Part shown: positions 1 through 13,800 of the stretch, piece after piece
How positions within the stretch are numbered: the first letter of the stretch is position 1
Layout: the number at the start of each line of letters is the position of its first letter
Assembly (NCBI GenBank): GCA_008931825.1
Contig: QXVZ01004770.1
Coordinates: 1,163-65,162 of the forward strand
DNA from: Phallusia fumigata
Taxonomy: Eukaryota > Chordata > Ascidiacea > Phlebobranchia > Ascidiidae
Direction: 5' to 3'
DNA: 64,000 nucleotides
The notes under the pieces: model-generated
The model's input: only the letters and a program-made list of their open reading frames with translations
Databases searched by the model: none
What the model was told of the DNA's origin: nothing
Program-made: the position numbers and the translations under genes

Positions 1-325
1 AATGACGTCATTGCACAACGTAAATTCAAACGTGGCATCTACGTCGTCTGGAGTCGACACTTTTACGTAAAAATAACGTTTAGATGTACGTATAAATAAC
101 GTCATTGTACAAGGTAAAATAACGTCATGGTTTACGTTTTAAAAACGTAATTTTAAACGTTCGTAGTTACGTTTTGTAAACGTGTAAATAACGTAGTTGT
201 ACAACGTAGATTCGAACGTCGCATCTACGTCGTCTGGAGTCGACACATTTACGTAAAAAAAACGTTCGGTTTTAACGTCTTATCGACCAAACATAACCAA
301 AAATCTACGTCGAAAGGACGTCAAA
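1..325. repeat. ACGT-rich tandem repeat, period about 186 bp
   Basis: The first 325 bases contain at least 20 ACGT tetramers, many in the contexts AACGT, TTACGTAAA or AACGTCA. About one would be expected by chance. A 26-bp stretch at 35-60 recurs exactly at 221-246, giving a period near 186 bp, and the flanks align loosely. The array runs off the left edge, so copy number is unknown. It could be a satellite or the end of a MITE. No coding capacity is evident. Confidence 0.75.
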
Positions 326-837
326 TTGTTAGCTGGGTGGTTGGTATGTATGTAAAAAATAACAACCTGAGTCCGAAACAGATGATTTGCTGATGTTATA
401 AAACCGTAGTTTTGGGATTAAACTTACGTTTTTAAAACACTCTTGTTCATTTGTTTGTTTGTTGTTGTGAAAAAAAACAACCTGGCCTATTGCAAAGACG
501 CACGTAAATTTTAAAAAAATTGGGATCACATCAAAACGCCGTAACAATAATACATCACGCAATTGCGTCATTACCTGCGTTCTCGGGTTTCATGCCGATC
601 AATAATCGAAACCCTCGAGCCACTGCACGCGGTAAGGCATTAAGTTGAGCTGAACGATTTGCCATAACAGCTTAGCTGATGTTTTTATTACAGCGAGTAA
701 CGCACATGACACTGAGTCTGCTTTGTAAACGAGCTTTGTGCATTGATCGCGGTGATTCCATTGGAAAAACCGTCGGAAAGATGAAAAACATTCGGAAAAA
801 TGATTTTTAAATCAAAGACATGAGTATCGCTCTAAAC

Positions 838-1075
838 CAGTGGTCCTTAACCTCTTCCTTGTTGGTATCCCTTTTAAATCACCAAACAGTTCTCGAATCC
901 CTGTCTGTAATTTCTGGAAGTAATTATTGTTTCTATAACAAAATTTTTTTGGATGATGTTATAGTTATAATGCAGTATCTATATAATCGGTCCAATGGTT
1001 CAGTATCCTCGCACCCCCTTTGAAACAGATCTTGTACCCCTTAGGGGTACAGGTACCCCTCGTTAAGAACCCCTG
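838..1075 (+). mobile_element. hAT-type non-autonomous element (MITE), copy A
   Basis: Begins CAGTGGTCCTTAACC and ends GTTAAGAACCCCTG, an imperfect terminal inverted repeat of the hAT style. It is flanked by 8-bp direct repeats differing at one base (CTCTAAAC at 830-837, CTCTAAAA at 1076-1083). At 238 bp it is far too short for a transposase. The interior matches the element at 53745-53985 along most of its length, so the two are members of one family. Confidence 0.85.
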
Positions 1076-1083
1076 CTCTAAAA

Positions 1084-4000
1084 CGTTTGTGGTTTTGTCT
1101 TTTTCGAAAGACCTACATTTGATGCTGCCACTAGGTGATACTTTTAGGCAAATACGTGTAAATAGCGCTCATTGTGAGTGAAGGATAACAGCGATTCGGT
1201 GTTGTTGATATTCTCAACAAAAACATGGCTGTCATACACTTTTACCAACCAACAACAGATCACAGGTAAAAACATCAACAATCGTTATGTTTACGTTTGT
1301 TTTGTTGAAAAACAGGAAACGTCTTAATCACCGGATACCGCTTGTAAACAATAAGCATGTTATTGTTATTGTTGAGCCCATTAGTTATTGTGTATTGTCT
1401 GCTTGGTATACTGTGCCAGCCGAAACGTCTAAAAATATTGGCTGTGTCGGGGATGTGCTATCATTATCCGATATCGACAAACGTTCCGCATTCATGCCAC
1501 AAAACGCCCAAGATCTTGTTTAGTCAACGACATTTGGCGCTTAATAATTAATGAGCTGGCTCCGTATTGTTTTCAATCGTGTAGCAGTGTTTGCAAATAA
1601 ATTCCCCAAAGCGGGTCGATTTTATTTGCATTAAGCTTCGAATGCATCTGTGCAAGGCTTTGTCGAGTGTGTGTAAATGTTGCCAGCACAAATGCAAATC
1701 AATTACATTGAGGGCTTTAAATCACTTAGCGACTTCGAATTGACTATGCACACCCAACGTCTTCCTTGGGGAACATACGGTAAAGGATCATGTGAGCTGC
1801 AACACCAAATGCAGCGCGTTAGTAAATGCAAATGGACCAGGTTCGTATTCGTAAGAACGTTGGTTCTAAACGCAGCTTTATTTCTTGTGTTCTTGGGTAA
1901 CAAATAAGACGGGGTTAATCGAAACCAAAGTCACCGATTTTTACAAACAAAAGTAAATTAATGTTTCACAAATAAATGTTACGGAATTTCCTTACAATAG
2001 GCAGTTCGACGGTCGACTTATTACAAACTTACGCGTTGCTCTTCAAATCACGGTAAAATGATATTAACTAACCAAACTTCCACAAAAACAAGCGTAGTGT
2101 TACTAAGAACAGTGATTTTGACAACAGCGACAACCTTTCTCTATAGTTTACATGACAGGCTTACAGCAGCGGATGCCGGGCCCCGACGCCATCACAGTTT
2201 TCCAGCCATTTACGTTCGTGGCTTACGCGGCTTACGAAAGGTAATCCGATCCCGATGCTGACGACATTCTGAGCGAATCTGTGAGTTGGCAGACGCGCCG
2301 AATGTGCCGTTACGAACACCAAGAGCGTGTGCTGATAATCATGCAGTACAACCACGTCCTGCACCAACTAATGCATAATTTATGACGTAATGGCCTGGTC
2401 GCTGACCACTTGGGCAATTACAGTTGTTGTGATAGTAAAGTAATGGATAAGTCGAAACGGTCAGCAACTTTATTAGAGTTGCGCTGCACGGACATAAACC
2501 GATCAAAAGAAATTCGAATGGCTGCTTCGAATTATTAGTTAGGAAACAAGTAACGAGTTCGGCTTGTTGGTGCAAATAAAATATTTGTGAAAATATTTTT
2601 AGCTTTTGTTATTATTTGCAAGTGACAACAAAGTTGACTGGACCACCCTGTCTCCCATCTTCTTCACAAAAAAAAACTTTAGTGAGCTGAAAGGATGTTG
2701 CCGAGTAAAACTACCAACCATCATTTTGCGCTTTCAATATACAACCTTTCCTTCAGTTCCATCAAATTTATTGTTCGAAAAGGACAGGAAAGTGTTCATA
2801 TCGAAAAAAAATTTGTCCGTGAACAGATGACCTTACCTATGATTTAACCAAAATAACACAACAACACTAGGTTCACATTTTCACCCGTCGGCGTTTAGCG
2901 TTACGTGGCAACATGACGTCATCATTCGCATTCTGTCCTCGCGGAGGAAGCGGATATGAGAGAACTTGTGGGTGACGCTACTTCCGCACGCAAAAACACG
3001 CCGAAAAGTCGTGACGTGAGGTTAGAGGGTCAACAAAAAGGGGTTTGGGGTCGTTTTGTCCATTCGTGTGTTTACGGCCACACCATGTCTTGGATCGGCG
3101 AAGTTAGCGACCGTTTGGTGTGATGTATGTTTGAAGGGAAACCCGAAACCACGCCAGTCAGGCGAATGTCCTATTTGAAACGCCACGAACGAAATTCAGA
3201 GTCAACACGGCCATGGACTGACTAACTTCCCCCTAATGTTTGGACTCGGCAGTTAAAGTTTGTGATTTAACTTTGTTTCGACGTTTTTAAGTTGTTAAGA
3301 AAGATGACAGTTGCACTAACTATTCACTTGGCAATCTTAAGAAATCATTGCAAAACGCCCTATATTGCCGGGAGCACATCAGAAGGGTTTGGGGTCAAAG
3401 GCCTTGCCAAGGGTATAGCGGACCGAGCAACTTAGAACAACCTTTTTTACGCTTTGTTTTACAGGACGTCGTAAAACGAAAAACCTTTCGTCACCTTAAT
3501 TAAAATCGAAACTATCAGAGACTTTTTATACAGAATACACATTGTAATGTAACGCAATCGTTTGTCAATCGCTGTTGTCATTATTATTGCTACATTATCG
3601 CACTTTTTCAAGATGTATGAAACACTACTGTGTTTTTTTATTTTCAGTTTCCTTTTTCAGCGTGGTGGGGGCGGTTTGGGACATTATAGGATTTCTTTAT
3701 AAGGTTACCCCACAGGCTAGCGGTTTTGGTTTTAGAATAAAACAAGGAATCGATTTAGCGTCCCGAGTCCAAATACTGCGTAACTATTGATCTGTGGACG
3801 CGCGGCTTCTAATGCAATATCAAACACTTTCCCTAAACTAAAGTTCAGTAAGTTTAAGTCAAAACGGATTAGGCCTTTGAAGCATAAACACATAACCAGG
3901 ATAAGAAAACGAGCAAGGATTTGAGAGTGTTGCGCAACTACTATTTACCTCACACAAATGAGAGTGTTGCGCTGCTTTGTGCTGTCACCGAATATTGAAA

Positions 4001-5560
4001 ACACATTTTAACACGTCATACCGTCGATGACAAACGTTACGGTCAACAACAGGTACTTCAACAGCTCACTGCAACTCTGTAGACCACTACCGGGGCAATA
4101 ACGCGACTTTAGCTGGAAAAAAACCTGCCATGATTTAAAACAATAGTGGAAAAAATCAAGACAAAGCGATTTCCTGGGGCTGCCTTGGGGACAAGGGAAG
4201 AGGAGGGCCGCAAAGCTATATTGATGTTGCAGGTAATGGTGGGAAATTAGAGGGTCGCGTGCTTTGACATTCTGGGGGAACCGAAACTTAAAAGGAAAAA
4301 ACAAGTTGGTGGATTGATGTCGTGTTGCAAAAAGGCACAGCCTGTTTTTGTTTGCGTTGAAACATTGCGGTTGTTTCTCTCTGTTAATTCTGTAGCTTGG
4401 TATCTGTGTGGTGCTATGTGGGAAACAAGTCATTTACATCTTTGTGTTTAAACTTGTTGGTATTCGCAAAACCTACTAAATTGCTCTATTTTGTGGCACA
4501 GAATTTAAACCAGCTAAATCTTACTCTTTTCTCAATAAAAGAGTAGGATTTCGATTTTTACAAATCGTCTGGGGCTGAACCGTATTGTCTGTAAACTGGG
4601 AATCTATAATTTAACAACAAAAAACTCTTTATTAATCGTGATTTGTTTTTGACAGAATGTGGCCCTTTCGATCGCAGAATCTTGCTTGATGTTCAGGTTT
4701 TTTTTGCGAACACTTAAGAGACTCCTTATTGTGCGTTTTGCAGACTTCCATGTAAATCTTACACTGTCTATAGTCAGGTAATTTGAATTGTCACCGAATG
4801 GATGCAAATGGTTGTTTTGATAACGCACCCGAATGGCGGTGCGTTTGTTTTTAAATCGTTTTAACGAACAATGAATCGAAGCTGTTGCTAACACGTGATC
4901 GCTGGCTGTTAGCAACGGAAGTGAACACGCCCGGAAGACCCTATCTGGGCCTATTGTTGTTCGGTAAATCAATGAGCGCTCAATAAAGCTATCTCGACTG
5001 TCAAATAATGTATAATGCATGGAGCTCTTTTAATGCATGTATTATAGGAGAACAGACACAAAATTCTTGTAAACCTTTCAACCGCTCGAAACGTTTGCGT
5101 CTTTTGTTCATGAAATTTTAGCTTTGCCAGTGAGTCTCCTTGGCTAGTAGGGGATAAGGGAACGTTAAGACTCCCAGTGTCCACGGCGTTATAAAGTCAC
5201 ACTGCGTTAACGTTTCATGTAAACCAACAAAATCCTAACACTTGGCATGAGCAACTAATTTAGTTTATCTACCTATTGGCGTAACCTTATTTCATTGATT
5301 CATTCGGATGCTGGTCTGTCATGTTACACCTGCCAACAATTTTGTTAAACAACAAGTCAAACGTGTGATTGATCCCTATGAATAATCATCGGTGCGCATC
5401 CTGTTTGCGTCAATGTTAACTGGCAAACCCCAGTAAAACTGTGCATGTTACCTATGAACCATCGACAGAAATGGAGTTTTTCTCCAGAGTTGTAGGCCAC
5501 CCTTTAATTCCCCGCCCCAGTCTCATAGGAAAAACTGTCAAAATCATGTTTTCTTCTCAC
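1084..5560. other. No recognised gene; expected to hold the GPCR downstream introns
   Basis: No ORF here resembles a known protein. The receptor at 5561-8022 runs leftward on the minus strand, so its TM4-TM7 exons should lie here or beyond the left edge. I looked for a TM4 tryptophan segment, a CWxP-like TM6 and an NPxxY-like TM7 on this strand and saw none. A TGACGTCA octamer (CRE) lies near 2914. Confidence 0.4.
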
Positions 5561-8022
5561 CTGGTGAGACTTGGTGCTGTAGGCCACAGCAACATAACGA
5601 TCCACACTCATTGCGGTCAGGAAGAAAATGCCAGCATAGTAGTTGATGAACTTCAGCGTATGGCACAGTGCGCAGGTGCCTGCCAACACAAGATAATATT
5701 TGTTGCACAAATAATGCTTTCACACTCAATAGATGCTGTGTCGTTTTAATCAATGCAATGTCAGCGTGATAATGGGCTTGCGCAGTGAAAGATTGATTTA
5801 GGTCACATTTCTGCCCCTGGGCGAGTTAAAACGAAGTACTCCGCACGAAAATCGAAATCTAACCAATTTTAAACAAAATGGTATGAGGTATTGCTTTGTC
5901 TTTTTATCTGTTTTAAAAATACTGGGACGTACATTTTCAGGCATCAGTTTTGATCTTAGGGTTATTAACAAATAAACTTTCTTTGAAGGGAACTTATGAA
6001 AAAACAGAACGTTCTGGCCAGATGATTCTTTCCTGATATTTAAGGCTTGCACAAGCCCTTCTATACCCTGTTGCTAGAACAAGTCAGAAAAACTAATGTG
6101 ATCGCATAAGCGTACTGATATTTCCACTACAAAAAAACAAAAACAAACAAATATCATACTTTGTCCGAATGACCAGTTCATTGCAACCTTCTGCGTGGCA
6201 AAAATGGGCAGGGTGAAGAGAAACGCACTGTCGGCAATGGCCAGTTGCAGAACGTACATCGCCGTCACGGTTTTGCCTGAAAAGTACAAAGTGTGTCAAG
6301 CACGAGATCGCAAAAATATCAAAAGAAACAAAAACTGAAAAAGCGTAATTGTGGAAAGTTGTTTAACCAATGCTTTGGTTTTTAGATTTGCAACGTGCCA
6401 AAATAGTCTGCTTTCAAGTGCGCCGGCACGTAGGGGCAAGAGGGGCCATTTTGCCTCTCGTGGAATTTTCATAAACGTAAGTTTAGTAATAAAATATCAA
6501 AAAATCTTATGAATGAAATATGTACATAAGTATTAATATTTGCTCCCCTCCTTTCCCTTGGAAAATTTTCTACCGGCGCCCACGTTTGCTTCGTGAACAG
6601 TTTAGCACAAAAACTTTTCGTGTATTGGGTCATAAACCAGGAATAGAGTGTAACGCTATTGATTTTACCATATTTAATTCACAAATTGATATATTCCACA
6701 ATTCGATGGCTTGTCGTTCAGGACGTGCTTTGCAATAACCAATCGTTAATTAAATTGTAATTCATGATTAAAATTTTTTACAAATCTTTTCGTGATTGCA
6801 TCTCTCGTGTTTCTACTGTCCTAAAAGGCCCACACCACGCAGATAATTAAGTTTTAGTTAATTCCTAGCGCAGCACCTAGGCAGGTGTCGCTTATTTGCT
6901 ACAATTGGCGCAATGAGAATACATCGATTTGTGGCAGATGCACAGATGTCTAAAAAAATTGAATTCTAATAATAGACAATACGCACAAGAGTAAAGATAA
7001 TCGAAACGCAATAGCAATTTTTGTTTTGTTGCCACATGCAGGGTAAAGGGCAGACCTAACCCGTAGTTTCACCCTTTCAAGTACAACGTCAATGGCATAT
7101 TTTTACAGCGAAAAAAAAACAGCGAAATGACTCACTCACATATGAATGTAAGGGGTATCGGATGTGACTTGTCAATGATTTCATCGTAAAATCGTTAAAT
7201 TGCTAAACTTCCAACCAAAGCGTTTACATTTTCGGTTCGGTAGCAGTTCCAGTTTATTACACAAGTTCGGTAGCAGTTCCAGTTGTTACAACAACAACTG
7301 GACAACTTCAGGGCAAAAAACTTGAGAAATATGCATGAACAAACTCGCATTGGAATTTTAAATACGGAGAGTAAAGATTTTAATTGAGCTACTATTTAAG
7401 ACCGTGTCTTGTGCTCCTAAGTTAATTGGATGCCATCACAATATTGATGCAAAGCCTAAATTGCGAAACACGAACCGTTATTACGTTTTTTTATTTAATT
7501 TACAACCTTAAATCAAGACGCTTAAATTGAAGACAGTTGCTAATATCAAAGATTTTTATGCAATAATCAAACCTTGCACGAACACGCTTCAAGCTTTCTA
7601 AGACTTTCTATGTACTATATTTAAAAACATTCACGAATTCGACATCTCCAATACATTTACTAGAACTTACTTATCTCTTTCCCAGCGAAGATCACAAAAA
7701 AGACGATTCCGTTGGCGATGAGGCCAACTAAGGTGATGATGGCGTAAACTATACCCAAAGCCAAGTTCATGGGTTTCAAAACGGCTCTGTCGTATTCGGG
7801 GTCTTGACCGTCATAGTCAAGATGTCCTTCAAACTCGTACTGGAAATTCTCAAAGTCTTCAGGGTTTAGATGGCTCATTGGGTCAAGATCAATAGGGTAC
7901 TCGCCCTCGTCGCCTGGTGGAACCATCGGCTGCATCGGCGCCGGCGTTGTGCCGTCGGCATTCGGGTTGTTCGGTTGTCGGGCGATCAACGCCAAGAGCA
8001 TGAAGAAAACTTTAACGCGCAT
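5561..8022 (-). CDS. Class A GPCR, peptide/chemoattractant-receptor-like, N-terminal half only
   Basis: Three coding exons join in frame (196 aa): 8022-7671, 6276-6160 and 5679-5561, with GTAAGT, GTATGA and GTGAGA donors and phase-matched CAG acceptors. The start is the ATG giving MRVKVFFMLLALIA, a likely signal peptide. A Pro-rich then Asp/Glu/Tyr-rich ectodomain follows (residues about 20-80, with YEFEGHLDYD). TM1 is at about 87-112 with GLIAN. TM2 contains LAIAD (Asp2.50). The extracellular loop is NWSFGQSTC with the conserved TM3 cysteine, and TM3 ends VDRYVAV, the DRY motif. This arrangement resembles somatostatin, opioid and chemokine receptors. Acidic tyrosines in the ectodomain resemble sulfation sites of chemokine and C5a receptors. 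TM4-TM7 were not found within 5.5 kb downstream, so the gene is partial here, broken, or has long later introns. Ligand unknown. Confidence 0.8.
7233..7286. repeat. Short direct repeat
   Basis: The 20-base phrase GTTCGGTAGCAGTTCCAGTT occurs twice within about 55 bp in the first intron of the GPCR gene. It is a local duplication, with no further meaning visible. Confidence 0.7.
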
Positions 8023-8059
8023 CGGTTTGTTTTGATTTTCACACACAACACAGGAAATC

Positions 8060-10694
8060 TAAGAAGGAAACATGACATTCATCAACAAGACGGATAGCGC
8101 TAAAGTCACTTGTTGCGTATCCCAAGTGAAACCGCAGCAAATCTGTGCAAATATCAACACCCTACTGGTACAATAGCCCACAAACTGCAAATCATATTGC
8201 GATGCTGTTTCATGTATATGTACTGCAACATTTTTTTGAACAGAAAGCATTTTTACACCTCCGGTCAGAGTAATATGCTTTTTTTAAAATTACTAACAGC
8301 AAGTATAACCACCAAGCGCCAATCAAAGCTATACCGTAATTGACAGTTGCAATGAGTGTTTGCGCTTCCCCTCGACAGCTACATACAACCTGGCCACTCC
8401 AGGCAACTGATCTGGCAAGCAATATCATCGGCATCTGCATTTGGACTTCGTTTTAAAACGCGCAAAAAAGGCACAGGGCAAAAACGAAAAAGGACCGCAC
8501 CACCTGAATGCGCTGCGGTCTGCCAGTGGCAACAACAATTGCACCCTACGTATCATAACACCAGTAAGCCGTGTGTTTACGTTCACGCAAGATTGTCGAG
8601 CTCTGACCTGGTCCGACTGACCACGCCAAACTGACCGTACACGATAACCGGAACGTTTCTAGCTGTCTCCTTCCTTCCTGTGGGCCCCAGTCAAGACACG
8701 GCATTACAAGTACAGAACTCGCCCCTTTCACCACGCTCATAATTCTAGCTCACTCTGTGAAAGGCTACGAGGTTACTCGTAAACAGCACGCGCGTTGTGG
8801 CCACGCTCGCTGCTACGTCACACAAAAAGCCGCACAAAGCAATGACGCGATGCCTGGGACGGAAAGCGCATCGAGCGCTCTGATTTGATTAGCACTGTCG
8901 AGTGGTGTTACTTGTGGGGACTGACGAAGCCGATTTGCTATCTGTGACAGTTGGAAGAAAAGCCGTTTTTGCTTGTCAGCGGAACAGAGCACTATCTGGT
9001 CCCAACTTGCAGTAAGAAACGCCCAAAACGTGGTATCGACCAATCTCTACCCAGCCTTGACAAAAAGCTATGTAAATGTTGTAAACCCATTCAGGACATG
9101 TTTGACGCCTGTCAACCACCGCAGGTTTGCAAAATGTTGAAGCGGGTCACCTGACGAGCCTCAGACATGCCATTGCGACGATGTTTAAGGCAACTGCCCT
9201 CAACAGGAACAGAAAAACATAAATCTGATTATGCTGCTGGCGTTATGTTGGCATGCTGACATTATGCTGGCGTAAATGTTAAATAAGAATTTTGCTTCAT
9301 TAACGTTGAAAACATATTTTCGTGCAGGCTTCGCACAATCAGTAAGGGCGAATTTGAGTAATATTGTAAAATATAAAACTTCTTAGATGGGGCGTAGGGG
9401 ACTACTTTTAACAAATGTTTTTGCCGTTGAAGCTGACTGTATGGCCTGTGCACCAATCTAAAGGGCGATTTGCGTAAAGCTATAATACAATGTTAGTGTT
9501 TAATTCACCGAATCCGGAACATTTTTGCACCTAATGGTAAGTGCGATGACATAATGCCTGATATGTTTATAGATGGTTCACGTTCGTGTGTCCATGGTCT
9601 ACATATGTTTGTTCCGCCTTCTTGGCACGTTTTATGCTTCGTGATCTGATGTGGTCTACGATAAAGCGAAACCTCAATGCTTCGCATTTCTCAGGGAGTT
9701 TGTGGCGCGTATTCCTGGCGTCAAACGGCTCACGTTACCCAGTTACCGAGAAACAAAACTAATTATTCATGCTTCCCAACGAAAAAGTGATCGATGGTGT
9801 CTCTGTTGATTCGCCAACCATATGGCATAAGCGCAGGTTCACTTATAATAGGAGAGTTCGCTAGAGTTCATTTCGTTCGCCACGTTACATAGTTAAGTGC
9901 GTTAAGCTTGCAACCACACAAATCCCAAAGGACATTTCAATTAGTAGGCGTAACAAGGTACCTAATTGCTAAAGCTTGGACAGTACAAGATCTTCAAACA
10001 AAAAAATACAAATGCAAGTTATTGAAGCTCAAAGGGCTTTTAAAAACAAACTTGTTTAAAATAAAAAAATAGATGTTACCAATATAGCCTTGTAATTATT
10101 GTTTTAACTTACAGAAAAGGATTTCCTACTACATGACAAATACGAATCTTTTTTCTGACTAATAAAGTAACTTACAACTAAACTACAGAAACTTCATGTA
10201 TAGCCATTTCAAAACGTTCTTCAAAACAACAACACCTTTCTCTAGATAGCCTAACGCAAAACAACAACGTTTAAGCGTTCGTCGCAAACACTCCAACTCC
10301 CAAAGGCACGAGGCAACCTCTCCGCCACACGTAACTCAAGGTGATATCGGTTCGCAATGCGACAAAAACGTGTTTGTGACAGCTCACATTACAGTCTGCG
10401 AAATATTATCCCCGTAGCTGCGCAATCAATCATTTCCGAAACATGTTGATAGGCGACGCGGGAGAAAAGTCTTGGAATCCCGGGCACGTACTGTTGTTAG
10501 CGCCGAAGGTGCTAGAAATGTAAACTACAAGCTGGCCCAACCCGATAATTTGCAGAAGTCGCTTTCGATCGCATAATTCCGGCATGTCACGCCTAGTTAC
10601 GTCTTTAGATTGAGTGTAACTGATTTAAAAATAAATTACGTGGTCATAATTTCAATACAGGCTCATATAAAAAATTACCACAAAACTACAGGTT
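8060..10694. other. Intergenic, nothing recognised
   Basis: This is the upstream flank of the GPCR gene. A possible acceptor (CCTTCTTAG) lies just 5' of the GPCR start codon near 8063 on the minus strand, so a 5' non-coding exon may exist further right. The ORFs are short with no recognisable motifs. Confidence 0.35.
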
Positions 10695-10880
10695 TTGAGT
10701 GGGTTGAGTTTATTTCGCTTGGTGAAAGGGATACAATAGCACTAGGTTAATCACCCGGCCGGAAATAGCTAAGAAACGTTATAACGTTATGTGGCGCAAA
10801 AAGCTTAAGGGCGCAATTGGTGGTTCGAAGTTGAACGTGATGCAGTTAATACGCAGTTATAAGGCGTTATGTGACGGTTT
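10695..10880. repeat. Dispersed repeat family, copy 1
   Basis: About 185 bp resemble 49853-50045. Shared blocks in the same order include TTTATTTCGCTTGGTG, GATACAATA, CCGGAAATAGCT and GCGCAAAAA, then a GTTGAACG block. The boundaries are approximate. No inverted termini or target duplication was clear, so the class is unknown. Confidence 0.6.
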
Positions 10881-13800
10881 GGCGCAGATTATTAATAATA
10901 AATTTTTCTGAAACCGAGTCCTGTTCTTTCTACTTTCTCTAAATCTTCTGCCTAAAGCTACCAATACGCAAGTTTAAGTTGAAAGTCACAAAACAATTTA
11001 AATCCCTGATCGTCGCAAATGTCTCGGCAAACTAAAGTCGGTTATCAAAGACGTCAGCTAATGGCCTCTTGTGCTACAATCTCTAGACAACTACCACAAT
11101 CTTACGCGCTCATATCCCTTGTTGCCTGCCAATATTGCACGGGCACCGTTCTCACGCAATGCATTAGTCCTGGAACGTTTTTCAGCACTATAAAACGATT
11201 GATACATTATTGCGCTTCGCATGTCTCCCGTGGCCCGCTAAACGATTTCGGAACGCCAGGGCCTCGATACGACAATCCCGCGACAACCTAAGCCTTTCCC
11301 ACGCATTAGGGACCTGCCACCACAAGACAGAACTAGTTTTCCTGTCCCCGAGGTCTGGAGCATGATTCGACAGTTCCCTGCAGACCGCCGCATATTCTTA
11401 TATCTCATATAGCATTGAAATGTAAATGAGATATTAAAGACTAACGACTAATGGAAGGCGCACCGCTAACCATGTTTTCCCGTGTATTAACCACGGTTTG
11501 GGCGCAGCTTTAAAGCAAAAGAGCGAAGGACAGCAGGTCACCGTTTAAACCAAAAATCGAAAAGTTTTCGCTGGGCTTTTGGATCCGTCGTTTGATGTCG
11601 TAAATGGAAACTTTATGCGACTAGGTCGTGACCAAACAACCTTTACGCCAGGTCTCTTGCGAGATGTGACCGCTTGTCAGTGAACGCCGTAGAAATGCCT
11701 TACGGACGGTCGCCTCATTTGGCATCGTATGAGAACACGGATTTTACCTAATTGATCTCCAAGGATTTATTCATGCAAAAATTGCTGCGTTGGCAAGACT
11801 TGAAACAAAACGAAGAAAACGACAGAGTTAAATTTGGTTTGTTGGAAAAATCCCTTGATGAAAAAGTTTGAGTGTTGATATATGCCACAACGTCGCGAGA
11901 CATATAAACCAACAGTCATTGGTCTACAGGCAATGAACCCCCAGAAATTACGATTTTAAGCTGAGATTTAAACTAAAATTTAAATTCTAAACACCAATCG
12001 CTGTATATGTATAATAATTTTCTTCTGATAATTTAACCAAGATGTGTTTTTCAATAATGAAGAAAATTCAATAAATATCACGAGGCATAGCTGTATTCAG
12101 CACGTACGATTTTTGGCAAAGTGTTGGCATGTCATTTCGGGCAGTATCACGAGAACACAGTACAGTGTTGAACCTATAACAATTCCACCCAAACGCCGGG
12201 ATCTACGACAATGCATCGATAATGTTTTTTGTGTGAGATTTTACAAACGAAACACGCTTTAAGCTGACGTCAATACGCCATTACTGTCGTATGTTTCATC
12301 GTAATTGTCCATCAAAACAATAATTTTTTCGCCTTGCTTGATTCCCAAGCGAATTGATCGTTTTTTCCGCAATAAATAGGTAGACAGTAAATTAATTTGG
12401 CGCGGAACAGAAGCGTCGGGCATGCGTCATTGCCCGCTGGACGTACGATTTATCATAACTGGACAGTCCCAGTGGAGAGTAACCAAGTCAAAACGTCCGG
12501 CGAGTGGTCTTCCCTTGTCTAAGGAATCGATCAACTCAAATCGATCGCCACGCCTTGCCAATTGCAGCAAACCTTAAGGCGCAATTACCACACCAGCATA
12601 TGCGTGATGGATTCGTCATATTCTGTAAGGAATAAAAAATCTCCATTTTTTAAATAATACATCGCTGGCGCCTACCCCGGCGCCCACACAAAAAAACGTC
12701 TCCTCAGATGGGGAAAACATGAACCCCTGGGGGACTCCAGAGCTGCTCGAATTCAAGACAAACGCGGATATTGTGCGGAAGCTGACTGTAGCTGTATCGC
12801 GGGAAAGTTTGATATTGCCTGGAATTTCCAATAAGGATTCTTCGTCGGTGGTTCGTGCTGGCTGTTAAACACCGCAGTTATATAGTCGCGTGCCGCGCTA
12901 GCACAAGGCCCGCCTGCAATATTTCCCAACGGATATTCTGTCGTTTGTGTGAGTGTGCAAAATGATTGATAGGCGATGTCTAATGAAATACAAGAGCACA
13001 AAAAATGGGAATTAAGCAGTTTGGAAAATTCAGTGGTTTAAGTTTCTTTTTACTTGCCTTATGGGTCTTTATCGAAACTCTCATGTTACCCTGCACAATT
13101 TCTTCTTCACGTATTTTCCGTTAAAAGAGTGCCACAGTTTTTGAAGCTGGCTGTGCCTACTTTTTGCATCTAATACGGTCAGAAAAAGAAGAATCAGGAC
13201 ATTTTAGTTCGGGTTGTTCGTTTTTTCTTGCAAATCTTCCTTGTGGCAAACTCTGCAGCCCGTAAAATGTGAGGGTGGCATTGCAAAATGTCCAGCAGTG
13301 ATCTTTTAAAAAGGTAATAATCACTTCAAAGCGTTTGCGTTGTTAAATCCTTCATCGATAAAGCAAGTTCATTCAACAAAAAGGTGTAATTTCAATTACA
13401 TTTTCAAAGCTTGTGTGATGTGCTCTTATTTGTGGATTAAGAAACCAATCAACGTAAAGCAAGATCCCGATAAATCAACCTGATCTGACCTTTCCTAAGA
13501 CCGAGTGTCGTTCTTTTATTTGGTATTGATTGTACCAGCGGTAGCTTTTTAAAAAAAACGGGTTGAAGCACGCGAGAAATTTGCTTTTCAAACAAATTGT
13601 GGAAAGTCACATTTTGCAATAGTAACCTACACATCAGCATTGGTACAATGCAGTTCTTGCCTAGCTATTCATGGTCGCTTTTACCTGGTTCACGGCGCAG
13701 TTTCAAGTTGTCAACCGCAGCATTGGTAATTTTTTGACACCATGGTGTGTGTGACATTGGATTAGGACAACGTTGCGATGCGCTGTTGGTAATTTAAAAA

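Noticed and set aside
4008-5020. Minus-strand ORFs of 138-141 codons as the missing GPCR exons
   Set aside because: The translations lack hydrophobic segments and TM4-TM7 motifs, and the reading frames have no matching acceptor after the exon 3 donor.
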